From: JBDRRP01 sp964446485
GTDB taxonomy: Bacteria; Desulfobacterota; Desulfobacteria; Desulfobacterales; JBDRRP01
Assembly (NCBI GenBank): GCA_964446485.1
Contig: CAYUOU010000063.1
Span: 1-24,960, forward strand
Reading direction: 5' to 3'
DNA length: 24,960 nucleotides
This document shows, piece after piece, positions 7,968 through 15,283 of the stretch; the stretch's first letter is position 1; every line of letters starts with the position of its first letter. A program made the translations under genes and the position numbers. The notes below the pieces were generated by a model that worked only from the letters and a program-made list of their open reading frames with translations, searched no databases and was not told the origin of the DNA.

Positions 7968-9556
7968 ATCCAGTCACCATACCGCATTGGGTGTCTGCCC
8001 AATGGCGTCTTGTTATTCATCATTTCTTTGAGTTTTGCCGCGAAGTCGTTGACCACCCTGGCGAGGTCGGTGCCCATGTTGCTGGCAAGGGTATGCACGG
8101 CCATGCGCTCGGGATCGATTCCCATGGGGGTCATCAACCCCTGCAGTGCGGCCGCCCGGTTGCCGGCCAAACGGTTGCCGTTTTCCGAATGGCAGTTGTC
8201 CGTGTGGCAAGTCAGCACGAGGACGCCGTCGGCCCCTTGCGCCAGCGCGGACAGCAAATGCCTGCTGGCGATGCCGCCGGCGCAGGGGACCTCAACAACG
8301 CTCAACCCCGCCGGCATCTCAAGGCCCAGGGTGTCCGCCATGCGCAGGGCCGGAACGGCGGAACGGCTGCAGCAAAAAGCGATCATGCGGATGTCGCCGG
8401 CGTCGACAGGGCCTGCCGGCATCTGCCCGGTAATGTGATCCGGTTCCAGGGGCGCCAAATCGATGGCTTCTCTGGGGCACTCGGCCTTGCAAATACCGCA
8501 GCTTTCACAGGCCGCCGGTATGACGGCGGGCCGGTCTTCCAGAAGGATCGCGGCATGGGGGCAACTGCGGTAGCAGGTGAGGCATTTGATGCATCGGCTG
8601 CGGTTGATTTCGGCAGCCGGCAGCCGCTTGTCCTCCCCGCCGCGGAGAAATCGTGTAATGGCCAGCGCCGCGGCATCGGCGTCCAACTGCTGGGTCCCGG
8701 CGGTAAAGTGGCCACGTGCCGGGCCGACGGCGTAGACACCGCGGCGGTTGGTGAAAATGCCTTCCCGGTGCACGTTCTCCGGTTGGAGAAACCCGCGGCC
8801 ATCCCGGTGCAGTCTGAACGTCGATGCGATGGCCCCAAGGGCGGGGGCGGGACGCCTGTCTTCGTCCACCACCACCACGTCCGGCGTCAGCCGAAAGGTT
8901 TCCCTGGAGATTTCATCTTCAAAAACCACCGTTACCCGGCCGTCTTGATCCTGAGTGAACGCCGGCCGGGTCCGGGTGAATTTGATGAACGTGACGCCGG
9001 CGGTCTTCGCCTCGCGATACAGTGCTTCAAGACCTTCGTCGGCCACTTTGAGGTTGCCGGTGAGAAAGTAGGCCCTTCCGCGATCCTCGGCGTGCCAGGC
9101 CAGCGCCGCCGACATGGCCTGACGCGTCTCCTCTGGATTGCTGTCCACTCCCAGTCCCACCAGGAAGACCACCGTGCCGACGCCGGACACCGCTTCAGGG
9201 GGCACCGTTTCGGACAGTTGCTTCACGGCAGGGCCGGGGGTGAGGCCGTAGCTGCTGAACCGAGGTACCCTCAGCTCATTTTCGGCGATGACGACCTGTT
9301 TGACGACGGTGTGGAACCGGTGTGCGGCGGTTTCCAGAAGCACCTGGAAATCGCCCGGCCCCCCGAAGGCCTGGATGGGGTGAGCCCCGGCCACCGGCGT
9401 CAGCGCGGGCGGGGAAACCTTTCCATGGGCGTTGTCATCGGTGGCCGCCGTGATGATCGACACACCGAGCGCATCCAGGCTCATGACCAGGCGCCGGGCG
9501 CCGGGGCTACCGCCAAAAATCAACACATCTGCCTTCATTTCAGTCGATGCCTTCAT
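7964..9556 (-). CDS. QmoB/HdrA-like flavoprotein fused to an MvhD domain
   Basis: A 530-residue electron-transfer subunit. The first roughly 320 residues resemble the FAD-binding domain of HdrA/QmoB, although the N-terminal dinucleotide loop is degenerate (FGGSPGAR). Next come two 4Fe-4S clusters, CIKCLTCYRSCP and CESCGICKAECP. The C-terminal section is an MvhD-like domain with CC near FCCSRS, then VPCAGG and the CHTDNCH signature, as in the delta subunit that links hydrogenase to heterodisulfide reductase. The open frame extends to 9739, but the ATG at 9556 overlaps the upstream stop as ATGA, so translation is coupled. Shorter than true QmoB (roughly 750 residues, from memory). Expected to sit between the QmoA-like and HdrD-like subunits of one soluble complex. 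Confidence 0.88.
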   Translation of the reverse strand: MKASTEMKADVLIFGGSPGARRLVMSLDALGVSIITAATDDNAHGKVSPPALTPVAGAHPIQAFGGPGDFQVLLETAAHRFHTVVKQVVIAENELRVPRFSSYGLTPGPAVKQLSETVPPEAVSGVGTVVFLVGLGVDSNPEETRQAMSAALAWHAEDRGRAYFLTGNLKVADEGLEALYREAKTAGVTFIKFTRTRPAFTQDQDGRVTVVFEDEISRETFRLTPDVVVVDEDRRPAPALGAIASTFRLHRDGRGFLQPENVHREGIFTNRRGVYAVGPARGHFTAGTQQLDADAAALAITRFLRGGEDKRLPAAEINRSRCIKCLTCYRSCPHAAILLEDRPAVIPAACESCGICKAECPREAIDLAPLEPDHITGQMPAGPVDAGDIRMIAFCCSRSAVPALRMADTLGLEMPAGLSVVEVPCAGGIASRHLLSALAQGADGVLVLTCHTDNCHSENGNRLAGNRAAALQGLMTPMGIDPERMAVHTLASNMGTDLARVVNDFAAKLKEMMNNKTPLGRHPMRYGDWI

Positions 9557-10608
9557 AATTTCGAACCCGACAAGTAGTTGTGTGCATACAGCGCCGCCTG
9601 TTGACCGCTTGCAATGGCTTCCGGGATGCTCATGGGGCCCGTGGCGGCTCCGGCGGTAAAAACGCCCGGCGGCAAAGCGTCTGCACCGGCGGTGATTGAG
9701 TGGAAAAACCCGGTATCCGCCCGTCCGGCGCCGAACCAATCCGAAAACTGAGCGGTATTCGGCCCCGGCATCATGCCGATGGACAGGACCACCAAGTCGA
9801 CGGTCTCATCCACCCCTTGATTGCGGACGGGGTCGAAATAACCGAGCTGCAGCCGGTCTCCGGGGATCGGGATGACGTCGCTGGGAATGATGCGCACCAT
9901 GCGGATGGCGTCTCCGGCATCATCGTAAACCGTGTGGAAATTTTTTCCGAAGGTCTGCACGTCGATGTAGAAGAAGTGCACTTCGGTATCAGGCCGCCGC
10001 GACCGGATCCACCGCGCCATTCGCAACGCCGAACCGCAGCAGATTTTGGAGCACCACAGGTGCCCCAGACCGGCGTCGCGGCTTCCCACGCACTGGATGA
10101 ACGCTATCTTCTCAGCGGGCGCATCGTCCGATGGTCTCAGGGGGGCGCCATGCGTCAACAGGCGGTGTTCCAATTCCAAATTGGTGATGACGTTGGGAAA
10201 GCGGCCCCATCCGTAAGGTTTTTCGGAGGGTCGAAACGGGGAGAACCCGGTGGCGAGGATCACGGCATCGGCGGAGACGAGCGCCGGCGGTTGGGACGCA
10301 GGGGGACCTTCCGCGGATAGAGTGATTGCATAAGGCTGACCCGGAGAGACATCGATGATCCGAGAGTTCAGCCGCTTGTGGATCCGGGGGTTTTCTTCTG
10401 CGGCGCGGCAGGCTGTTCCGGCGAGGCAGGCACCGCATTTGACACAGGCATCGGTGGCCTTGCAGGCGTACTGGATGGCGTGGCCGCCGAGCACGCCGGC
10501 TTTTTCCACGAGGTGCACCGATATCGCGTCGCGGGCGAGGGCATGGGCGGCTGTCAAACCGGCGACACCGCCTCCGATGACCAACACCTGTTTTTCTTCC
10601 TGCTGCAC
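9553..10608 (-). CDS. QmoA/HdrA-like FAD and iron-sulfur subunit
   Basis: A 351-residue flavoprotein. The Rossmann motif VLVIGGGVAGLTA is at residues 8-20. It is followed by a cysteine cluster, CKATDACVKCGACLAGTAC (C49, 55, 58, 61, 67), typical of QmoA/HdrA. Later IQCVGSRD and WCSKICC mark the HdrA C-terminal region, and a second FAD motif (VFTAGAATGPMSIPEAIASG) closes the protein. The start is a GTG at 10608 behind GGGAG. It is the first gene of a three-gene operon and is preceded by a plausible promoter. QmoA relays electrons near the AprAB/menaquinone step in sulfate reducers. Because the partner here is an HdrD-like selenoprotein instead of QmoC, this is probably a paralogous complex. Confidence 0.88.
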   Translation of the reverse strand: MQQEEKQVLVIGGGVAGLTAAHALARDAISVHLVEKAGVLGGHAIQYACKATDACVKCGACLAGTACRAAEENPRIHKRLNSRIIDVSPGQPYAITLSAEGPPASQPPALVSADAVILATGFSPFRPSEKPYGWGRFPNVITNLELEHRLLTHGAPLRPSDDAPAEKIAFIQCVGSRDAGLGHLWCSKICCGSALRMARWIRSRRPDTEVHFFYIDVQTFGKNFHTVYDDAGDAIRMVRIIPSDVIPIPGDRLQLGYFDPVRNQGVDETVDLVVLSIGMMPGPNTAQFSDWFGAGRADTGFFHSITAGADALPPGVFTAGAATGPMSIPEAIASGQQAALYAHNYLSGSKL

Positions 10609-10695
10609 TGGGTACTCCCTTTCGCCTTGAATTCATTGTGGAAAAAAGGCAACATGCCATCCAGGAGCTGTCTGATGGGCCGTCGCCGAAGAAAG

Positions 10696-10724
10696 ACTGT
10701 AAACCGACACCCCGGCGAGATCAA
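10696..10724 (-). promoter_or_regulatory. Candidate sigma-70 promoter for the Hdr/Qmo-like operon
   Basis: On the minus strand a -35 TTGATC (10719-10724) and a -10 TACAGT (10696-10701) are separated by 17 bases. Each box matches the consensus at 4 of 6 positions. The predicted transcript would start near 10689, about 80 bases before the GTG at 10608. Confidence 0.45.
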
Positions 10725-10787
10725 GAGTATTGACAACAACCGCCGTGCCGTGACGCCCGAGAACGGGAAAACGCCCGGAGTCGCTTC

Positions 10788-10919
10788 ATGAACCTATTTG
10801 CCGCCGACAACATGAGTAACCTGACACCCCATCCGCTGTACGTATTTTTCAACGCATCTCATCCACCGGTGGCGGCACGTATTCTGGCATTGGCGGGGAT
10901 CATCGAGGCCGGGGCATGA
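10788..10919 (+). CDS. Small ORF (43 aa) coupled to the next gene
   Basis: An ATG with CGGAG a few bases upstream opens a 43-codon frame, and its TGA overlaps the next start as ATGA. The product starts MNLFAADNMSNLTPHPLYVF and ends in a mildly hydrophobic helix-like stretch (VAARILALAGIIEAGA). I recognise no domain and see no signal peptide. The overlap suggests it exists to couple translation of the downstream gene, or that it is a genuine small protein. It could also be a chance frame, because the ATGA overlap alone is weak evidence. Confidence 0.5.
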   Translation: MNLFAADNMSNLTPHPLYVFFNASHPPVAARILALAGIIEAGA

Positions 10920-11524
10920 CAGAGCTGTGCATCGAGGTCTATGGCTACGGGTTGAACCTCTACATCGGCATCATCACCCCCGAGCAGATGATCCGGCTGG
11001 AGAAGACGTGTCCACGGTTTTTCGGTTATTACTGGAAGCGGGGACTTGAAAAATCCTGGTACACCAATCGGCGGGCCATGCGAAAGATATTCGGCGTCGC
11101 TCACTGGACCCAGGTTGTCGAGGGCGACCACCACTACCGGGGGCCCATTATCAAAGACCGCCAGAAGGCGCGTGATTTCATAGAAAACGCCCGCATCTCC
11201 GTCGGCGAGACGGAGACCGTGATCGACCCGCGCAAGATCGATGTCCGCTTCAAAGGCCTCAAACCCATGCCACCGCCCCGGGAGCAGCGCCTGATCGTCT
11301 TTCACGGTGAGCACTACCAGGGATACACCAATTACCGGGCAAACCTGGCCGCGCCCGTTGACCCCTCACTGCTCATTTTCGAGTTTTCCGACTGCGGCGA
11401 AAACGGCTATGTTTTGTCGCGCGTGCGCTACGACGGGCGGCAGATGGAACAGGAGGAGGCCCCCTCGGATCATGGCCTGCTGCGGCTGCAGTTTGTCGTG
11501 GACCCCCCGTTGCCGGCAAAATGA
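10916..11524 (+). CDS. Conserved-looking protein of unknown function
   Basis: A 202-residue soluble protein without a signal peptide or membrane segment. The N-terminal half is rich in Tyr, Trp and Arg (YYWKRG, SWYTNRRAMRKIFGV). The C-terminal half has beta-strand character, including VFHGEHYQGYTNYRAN and FEFSDCGENGYVLSRVRYDG. The coding signal is good: no competing long frame and normal codon composition. The start ATG overlaps the preceding small frame as ATGA. I do not recognise the family. It lies between the divergent Hdr operon and the cytochrome c3 gene, but nothing in it suggests redox function. Confidence 0.65.
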   Translation: MTELCIEVYGYGLNLYIGIITPEQMIRLEKTCPRFFGYYWKRGLEKSWYTNRRAMRKIFGVAHWTQVVEGDHHYRGPIIKDRQKARDFIENARISVGETETVIDPRKIDVRFKGLKPMPPPREQRLIVFHGEHYQGYTNYRANLAAPVDPSLLIFEFSDCGENGYVLSRVRYDGRQMEQEEAPSDHGLLRLQFVVDPPLPAK

Positions 11525-11623
11525 ACCCCATCGTTGCATAAGCAAAATGGCATCCAGTCTCCAAAAGGGTCTTTTCAGTGAACCGCCGACACAGGGCTGC
11601 GGCATTGCCTTCGGCATTTGGCC

Positions 11624-11652
11624 TTGCGCCGCACCCCGTTTTTAGGTATGAC
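11624..11652 (+). promoter_or_regulatory. Weak candidate promoter of the cytochrome gene
   Basis: TTGCGC (11624-11629) and TATGAC (11647-11652) are spaced by 17 bases on the plus strand. Both boxes match the consensus only partially. The -10 box overlaps the left arm of the dyad at 11648-11711, which could make that dyad an operator. Confidence 0.3.
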
Positions 11653-11711
11653 GTCTGCGTTGAAATGCTGAGGGGCACGCCTGTGCCCGTATGCCAGCCA
11701 GCTGACGTCAT
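11648..11711. promoter_or_regulatory. Inverted-repeat leader upstream of cytochrome c3
   Basis: The arm ATGACGTCTGC (11648-11658) and the arm GCTGACGTCAT (11701-11711) pair with one mismatch out of 11. They enclose a perfect 6-bp hairpin, GGGCAC-GCCT-GTGCCC (11673-11688). The right arm contains the 8-bp palindrome TGACGTCA. The structure ends about 32 bases before the start codon. It could be an operator pair or a folded leader. Confidence 0.4.
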
Positions 11712-11743
11712 CACACCGACAGTTAGAGATGAGGAGGGGATTC

Positions 11744-12196
11744 ATGAAAGGCACGTTCCTGCAGATGGGGTTGATCGGTATGCTTCTGGTTCTTGCGGTC
11801 TTCATTACCGGTGTCGCCGCCGATGAAGAGCTGTGCATTCCGTTGGGAACCATCGAACTCATGGCCCCTAGCGACGTGGAGGCCACGCGCTCCTCAGTTG
11901 CATTTCCACATTCACAACATTTCGATATCAACTGCAAAACATGCCATCACGAATGGTCTGGAGACGAGACCGACACGCTCGGCTGCAGCACCTCCGGATG
12001 CCACGATTATACCGAAAATCCGGCGGATAAGAGTGAAGCCATTCTCTACTACAAGAACGCGTTCCACAAATCCTGCATCGGCTGCCACAAAGCCTTGAAG
12101 ACTGAAAACCGTCGCAAGGAGATGACCCACCTGCCGGTGTCCGGCGCTCTGGCCAAAACCGGTCCGACCAGTTGCTCCGGCTGCCATCCCAAATAG
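11744..12196 (+). CDS. Periplasmic class III tetraheme cytochrome c3
   Basis: A secreted multiheme electron carrier of 150 residues. The first 26 residues form a signal peptide (short hydrophobic core LLVLAVFITGVA, cleavage near the A-A-D region). Heme-binding motifs are CKTCH (64-68), an expanded CSTSGCH of the CX4CH type (81-87), CIGCH (111-115) and CSGCH (144-148). Extra histidines H56, H59, H69, H108 and H129 can serve as axial ligands, so bis-His tetraheme c3 is likely. The start ATG at 11744 has a strong GAGGAGG site. An isolated Cys31 follows the signal peptide and is not in a heme motif. Such cytochromes shuttle electrons from periplasmic hydrogenases or formate dehydrogenases in sulfate reducers. 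The true electron partner is not in the window. Confidence 0.93.
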   Translation: MKGTFLQMGLIGMLLVLAVFITGVAADEELCIPLGTIELMAPSDVEATRSSVAFPHSQHFDINCKTCHHEWSGDETDTLGCSTSGCHDYTENPADKSEAILYYKNAFHKSCIGCHKALKTENRRKEMTHLPVSGALAKTGPTSCSGCHPK

Positions 12197-12263
12197 GGGG
12201 CGCCAGCTGCTGGCACGCTCCCACCGATGTCCGTATCGGCGGGACCGACCCCGGGAAATCCCC

Positions 12264-12288
12264 GGCGGCGGTTCCGCCGTTCATTTTT
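12264..12288 (+). terminator. Possible intrinsic terminator after cytochrome c3
   Basis: A GC-rich hairpin centred on the GTTC at 12271-12274 (stem about 6 bp, 12265-12270 and 12275-12280) is followed by TCATTTTTC. The stem is short and the T-run is broken by CA, so it is only a moderate candidate. The rest of the 12197-12357 gap shows nothing else I can support. Confidence 0.4.
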
Positions 12289-12357
12289 CAAATAGGTGTC
12301 CCCGAATTGAGGTGACCCGAAGCCGTTGACCACTCAGAAACGAGGAGCGTTATTGCA

Positions 12358-13149
12358 ATGGCGAACACCGTCCGATTGATCTCCTGGAACGTCAACGGTC
12401 TCAACGCAGCCATGAAAAAAGGGTTTCTGGATTCCGTTGACCGCCTGGAACCCGACATTCTTGCCCTCCAGGAAACCAAACTGCAAAAGATCAAGTTGAC
12501 GCCCGAGATGAAGGCCGTGCCTGGGTATCACTCCTACTGGTCTTTTTCCACGGTCAAAAAAGGCTACAGCGGCACTGCCGTTTACAGCCGGACAGCGCCC
12601 CGGCGGATGGCCGCCGGCATCGGCCGGCCGGAATATGACGAAGAGGGGCGCATCATCGAACTCGACTTCGGGGCCTTCGTGCTGTTCAACGTCTATTTCC
12701 CCAACGGCCAGATGGGACCCGACCGTCTTGCATACAAGCTGGATTTCTATCGAGACTTTTTTGCCCACGCCAATGCGCTCAAAGATGACGGGAGGTATGT
12801 CGTCGTCACCGGCGATTACAACACGGCCCACAACAACATCGACTTGAAGAACCCCAAGGCCAACGAAAAGACCTCCGGTTTTTTGCGCATCGAACGGGAC
12901 TGGATCGACCGGATCATCGCGCAAGGGTGGGTGGACACCTTCCGGCACTTCCATCCCGACACGGTACGCTACTCATGGTGGACCTATCGGTTCAACGCAC
13001 GCGCCAGAGACGTTGGGTGGCGCATCGACTATTTTTTTGTCACTCAGAATATGATCACCGACGGCGTGGTCGTGGACGCCTTTATCGACAACGACGTTAT
13101 GGGCAGCGACCACTGCCCGGTGGGGCTGGAACTGATGGTGGAGATCTGA
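12358..13149 (+). CDS. xthA: Exodeoxyribonuclease III (AP endonuclease)
   Basis: Cleaves DNA at abasic sites and degrades 3' ends during base-excision repair, in the cytoplasm. The 263-residue product shows the ExoIII/EEP fold motifs in order: ISWNVNGLNA (8-17) with the metal-linked Asn, LQETKL with the catalytic Glu39, FNVYFPNG, TGDYNTAHNNIDL with the catalytic Asp and Asn, and the terminal GSDHCPV with the Asp-His pair. The ATG at 12358 follows CGAGGAGCG by several bases. Full length for the family, and no odd features. Confidence 0.96.
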   Translation: MANTVRLISWNVNGLNAAMKKGFLDSVDRLEPDILALQETKLQKIKLTPEMKAVPGYHSYWSFSTVKKGYSGTAVYSRTAPRRMAAGIGRPEYDEEGRIIELDFGAFVLFNVYFPNGQMGPDRLAYKLDFYRDFFAHANALKDDGRYVVVTGDYNTAHNNIDLKNPKANEKTSGFLRIERDWIDRIIAQGWVDTFRHFHPDTVRYSWWTYRFNARARDVGWRIDYFFVTQNMITDGVVVDAFIDNDVMGSDHCPVGLELMVEI

Positions 13150-13234
13150 AGGCGCGGTGGCGGTTGGTTCGAACCTCGACCGTTGGTCTGCTGTGTTGCA
13201 CGGAGAAATGACGATTCTGGATGGAGCGGTGAAT

Positions 13235-13432
13235 ATGGCGGAAGAAGCAGCGGACAGAAAAGAAATCGAGCCATGCATCGTGGAGGCCGTCGAACTCATC
13301 GAACAATTCGTGGGAGAGGTGAGCGGTTGGGCTCCCTCCCAGGCTGAGATCGCACGCACACGCAAACGGTATTTCATTCTCTACGAGATCAACGCGCAGA
13401 TACAATGGCAGCGGGAGCACCCGGATTTATAA
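13235..13432 (+). CDS. Small unknown acidic protein (65 aa)
   Basis: A 65-residue frame starting MAEEAADRKEIEP and ending in REHPDL. The ATG at 13235 is preceded by GGAGCGGTGAAT, giving a GGAG site at a good distance, which I prefer over the ATG at 13208 and the GTG at 13157. The product is acidic at the N-terminus, then contains an amphipathic helix and a basic patch (ARTRKRYFILY). I see no domain, signal or cluster motif. Its placement 40 bases before the J-domain gene suggests co-transcription. The frame has no competing reading frame of comparable quality. Confidence 0.55.
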   Translation: MAEEAADRKEIEPCIVEAVELIEQFVGEVSGWAPSQAEIARTRKRYFILYEINAQIQWQREHPDL

Positions 13433-13472
13433 AACCACGAGATAAAGGACCGAACGAGAGGAGCGCACCGTT

Positions 13473-14243
13473 ATGGGTCTATTAGGAAAAATTGTCGGCG
13501 GTACCATTGGATTCGCCCTGGGCGGCCCGCTGGGTGCGGTTGCCGGTGCCGTGTTCGGCCACGCCTTCGACCTCAATGATCAAAAATACCTCGACGGAGG
13601 AGAGGCGCCCCGCCCGCAAAGCGGTGAAGCCGCTCAGTTCACCTTTTTCGTGGCGACTTTCTCCATGCTGGGCAAACTGGCCCGGATAGACGGCCAGGTA
13701 ACTCCTGAAGAAATCCGGTCAGTGGAAAACTTCATGCAGAACGACCTTCACCTGGATGCGCAGAGCCGGCGCGTGGCCATGGAAATTTTCAATGCCGCCG
13801 GTCGTTCCGGGGATACTTTCGAGGCCTTTGCCCGCCAATTTTACAGCAATTTCATCGGGCAACCCCAATTGCTCGATCTGCTCATCGACATCCTGCTGAG
13901 GGTCGCCCTGGCCGATGGGGTGATGAGCCCGGCCGAAGAACGCCTCATCCGGACGGCCGCCGGCATATTCCAGTTTTCCGAAACACAGTACGCCCAGTTT
14001 CTCTCCCGGTATTCCCGCAGCGCAGCACCCAAGGCGGACAAACATTATGCCGTTTTGGGGGCGTCGCCGGCCGAATCCAATGACGCCCTGAAAAGCCTGT
14101 ACCGCAGGAAGGTAGCGGAATTTCATCCAGACAAGATCGCCTCCAAGGGGCTGCCCGACGAGTTCACGAAATTTGCGGAAGAGAAGTTTCGCGAAATTCA
14201 GGACGCCTGGGAGCACATCAAAAAAGACCGCAACATTAAATAA
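13473..14243 (+). CDS. djlA: DjlA-like protein: TerB domain plus C-terminal J domain
   Basis: A 256-residue co-chaperone. A Gly/Ala-rich N-terminal stretch (residues 7-30) resembles the dimerising membrane-anchor segment of DjlA. A TerB-like helical domain spans roughly residues 55-180, with paired DG turns (RIDGQVTPEE, LADGVMSPAEE). The C-terminal J domain carries HPD at 218-220 and would stimulate DnaK ATPase activity. The ATG at 13473 follows GAGAGGAG. Gene organisation is monocistronic or with the small gene upstream. No dnaK is in the window. Confident of the domains, less so of the membrane anchor. Confidence 0.92.
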   Translation: MGLLGKIVGGTIGFALGGPLGAVAGAVFGHAFDLNDQKYLDGGEAPRPQSGEAAQFTFFVATFSMLGKLARIDGQVTPEEIRSVENFMQNDLHLDAQSRRVAMEIFNAAGRSGDTFEAFARQFYSNFIGQPQLLDLLIDILLRVALADGVMSPAEERLIRTAAGIFQFSETQYAQFLSRYSRSAAPKADKHYAVLGASPAESNDALKSLYRRKVAEFHPDKIASKGLPDEFTKFAEEKFREIQDAWEHIKKDRNIK

Positions 14244-14248
14244 ACATC

Positions 14249-14262
14249 CATGATGCATCATG
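14249..14262. repeat. 14-bp perfect palindrome between convergent genes
   Basis: CATGATGCATCATG lies in the 43-base gap between the plus-strand djlA-like gene and the minus-strand permease. There is no T-run on either side, so a terminator role is uncertain. Confidence 0.5.
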
Positions 14263-14286
14263 CTCCCTCTCCCTTGATTGCACGTC

Positions 14287-15219
14287 CTATCCCATTCGCT
14301 CCGTTCGCATGGAGATCTCCAGCCTTTGGATCAATAGCGAGCAGGGCAGGGTGAGGGCGAGGTACATGATGGTGATGGTGATCCAGATTTCGAAGGTGAG
14401 ATACGTGGCGCTCATCAGCTCCATGCCCTGGAACGTGAGTTCCTGGATGGAGATCACCGAGACGATGGCCGAGTCTTTTATGGTGGAAATGAACTGCCCC
14501 GAGAGCGGCGGGAGGACGCGTTGAAATGCTCTGGGCAAAATAATGTGGCGCATCTGCTGCCAGCGGTTGAACCCCAGCGCTCTGGAGGCTTCCCATTGAC
14601 CGGTGCCGATGGATTGGATGCCGGCACGCACGATTTCCGTGATGTACGCGCCTTCGAAAATGGCCAGGGTGACCAGGGCGGACAGGAAGGCGGAAACTTG
14701 GTTGGGCGGCGCTATCAGCACGGTGAGAAGTCCCTGCTGGCTTTTGCTCAGTGCGGCCACGGCGTCCGGGATGCCGAGCGCGGGCATGATCTGGTCGCTG
14801 ACGAAGAAATAAAAGATGAAAATCAGGACCAGCGGCGGCAAGTTGCGGATTGACTCCACATAAGTGCGCCCCACCATTCGCAGAAACAGGCTGCGGCTCA
14901 CCCGGAACAAGCCCATGGTGGTGCCGAAGATCATGGCCAGCAGGGTTCCCCAAACGCTCAGCCGGATCGTGGTGAAAAACCCCTGCATGAGATAGTTGGT
15001 GACCCATTTGCCGGATTCCGCATCATATCTGAAAAGATATTGGGGGATGGCCGACCACTCCCACCGGTAATGCACCACGCGGTCGATGCGATAATAGACA
15101 TAGGCCACCGTCGCCACGAATATGAGGCCGAGGATCAGATCCAGTGCAGACAAACGTTTTCGATCGAGGATCACGATGGGTTCATTGCGGTTTGCGAATT
15201 TTTGGCGGCGGGGATCCAT
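14287..15219 (-). CDS. Polar amino acid ABC transporter permease
   Basis: An inner-membrane channel subunit of about 310 residues, His/Glu/Gln/Arg family. After a soluble N-terminus and a first membrane helix (about residues 29-44) there is an extracytoplasmic stretch YRWEWSAIPQYLFRY. The BPD_transp_1 core follows, with the EAA loop GQWEASRALGFNRWQQMRHI, where ATPase would dock. It is the last gene of the minus-strand transporter cluster. The start is an ATG at 15219, or a GTG directly before it at 15222. Neither has a strong ribosome site. It is a paralogue of the other permease here, sharing the WxWxxxPxYLxR motif, so the pair may form a heterodimer. Confidence 0.93.
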   Translation of the reverse strand: MDPRRQKFANRNEPIVILDRKRLSALDLILGLIFVATVAYVYYRIDRVVHYRWEWSAIPQYLFRYDAESGKWVTNYLMQGFFTTIRLSVWGTLLAMIFGTTMGLFRVSRSLFLRMVGRTYVESIRNLPPLVLIFIFYFFVSDQIMPALGIPDAVAALSKSQQGLLTVLIAPPNQVSAFLSALVTLAIFEGAYITEIVRAGIQSIGTGQWEASRALGFNRWQQMRHIILPRAFQRVLPPLSGQFISTIKDSAIVSVISIQELTFQGMELMSATYLTFEIWITITIMYLALTLPCSLLIQRLEISMRTERMG

Positions 15220-15283
15220 CACTGAGAAAGCATGCCCGCCGCCGTGAGTAGTGGTTTCGGACCATCATCCTGTTGCCTCGGCA

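Noticed and set aside
6372..9577. Long plus-strand open frames (6372-8438 and 7991-9577) opposite the Hdr operon
   Set aside because: They have no ribosome sites or recognisable motifs and lie opposite high-confidence genes. Extended antisense open frames are expected at this GC content.
7964..9739. A longer start (9739) for the HdrA-MvhD fusion
   Set aside because: The extension overlaps the previous gene and has shadow-like composition, whereas the ATG at 9556 gives an ATGA overlap.
14249..14262. Bidirectional intrinsic terminator between convergent genes
   Set aside because: A palindrome is present but there is no T-run on either strand.
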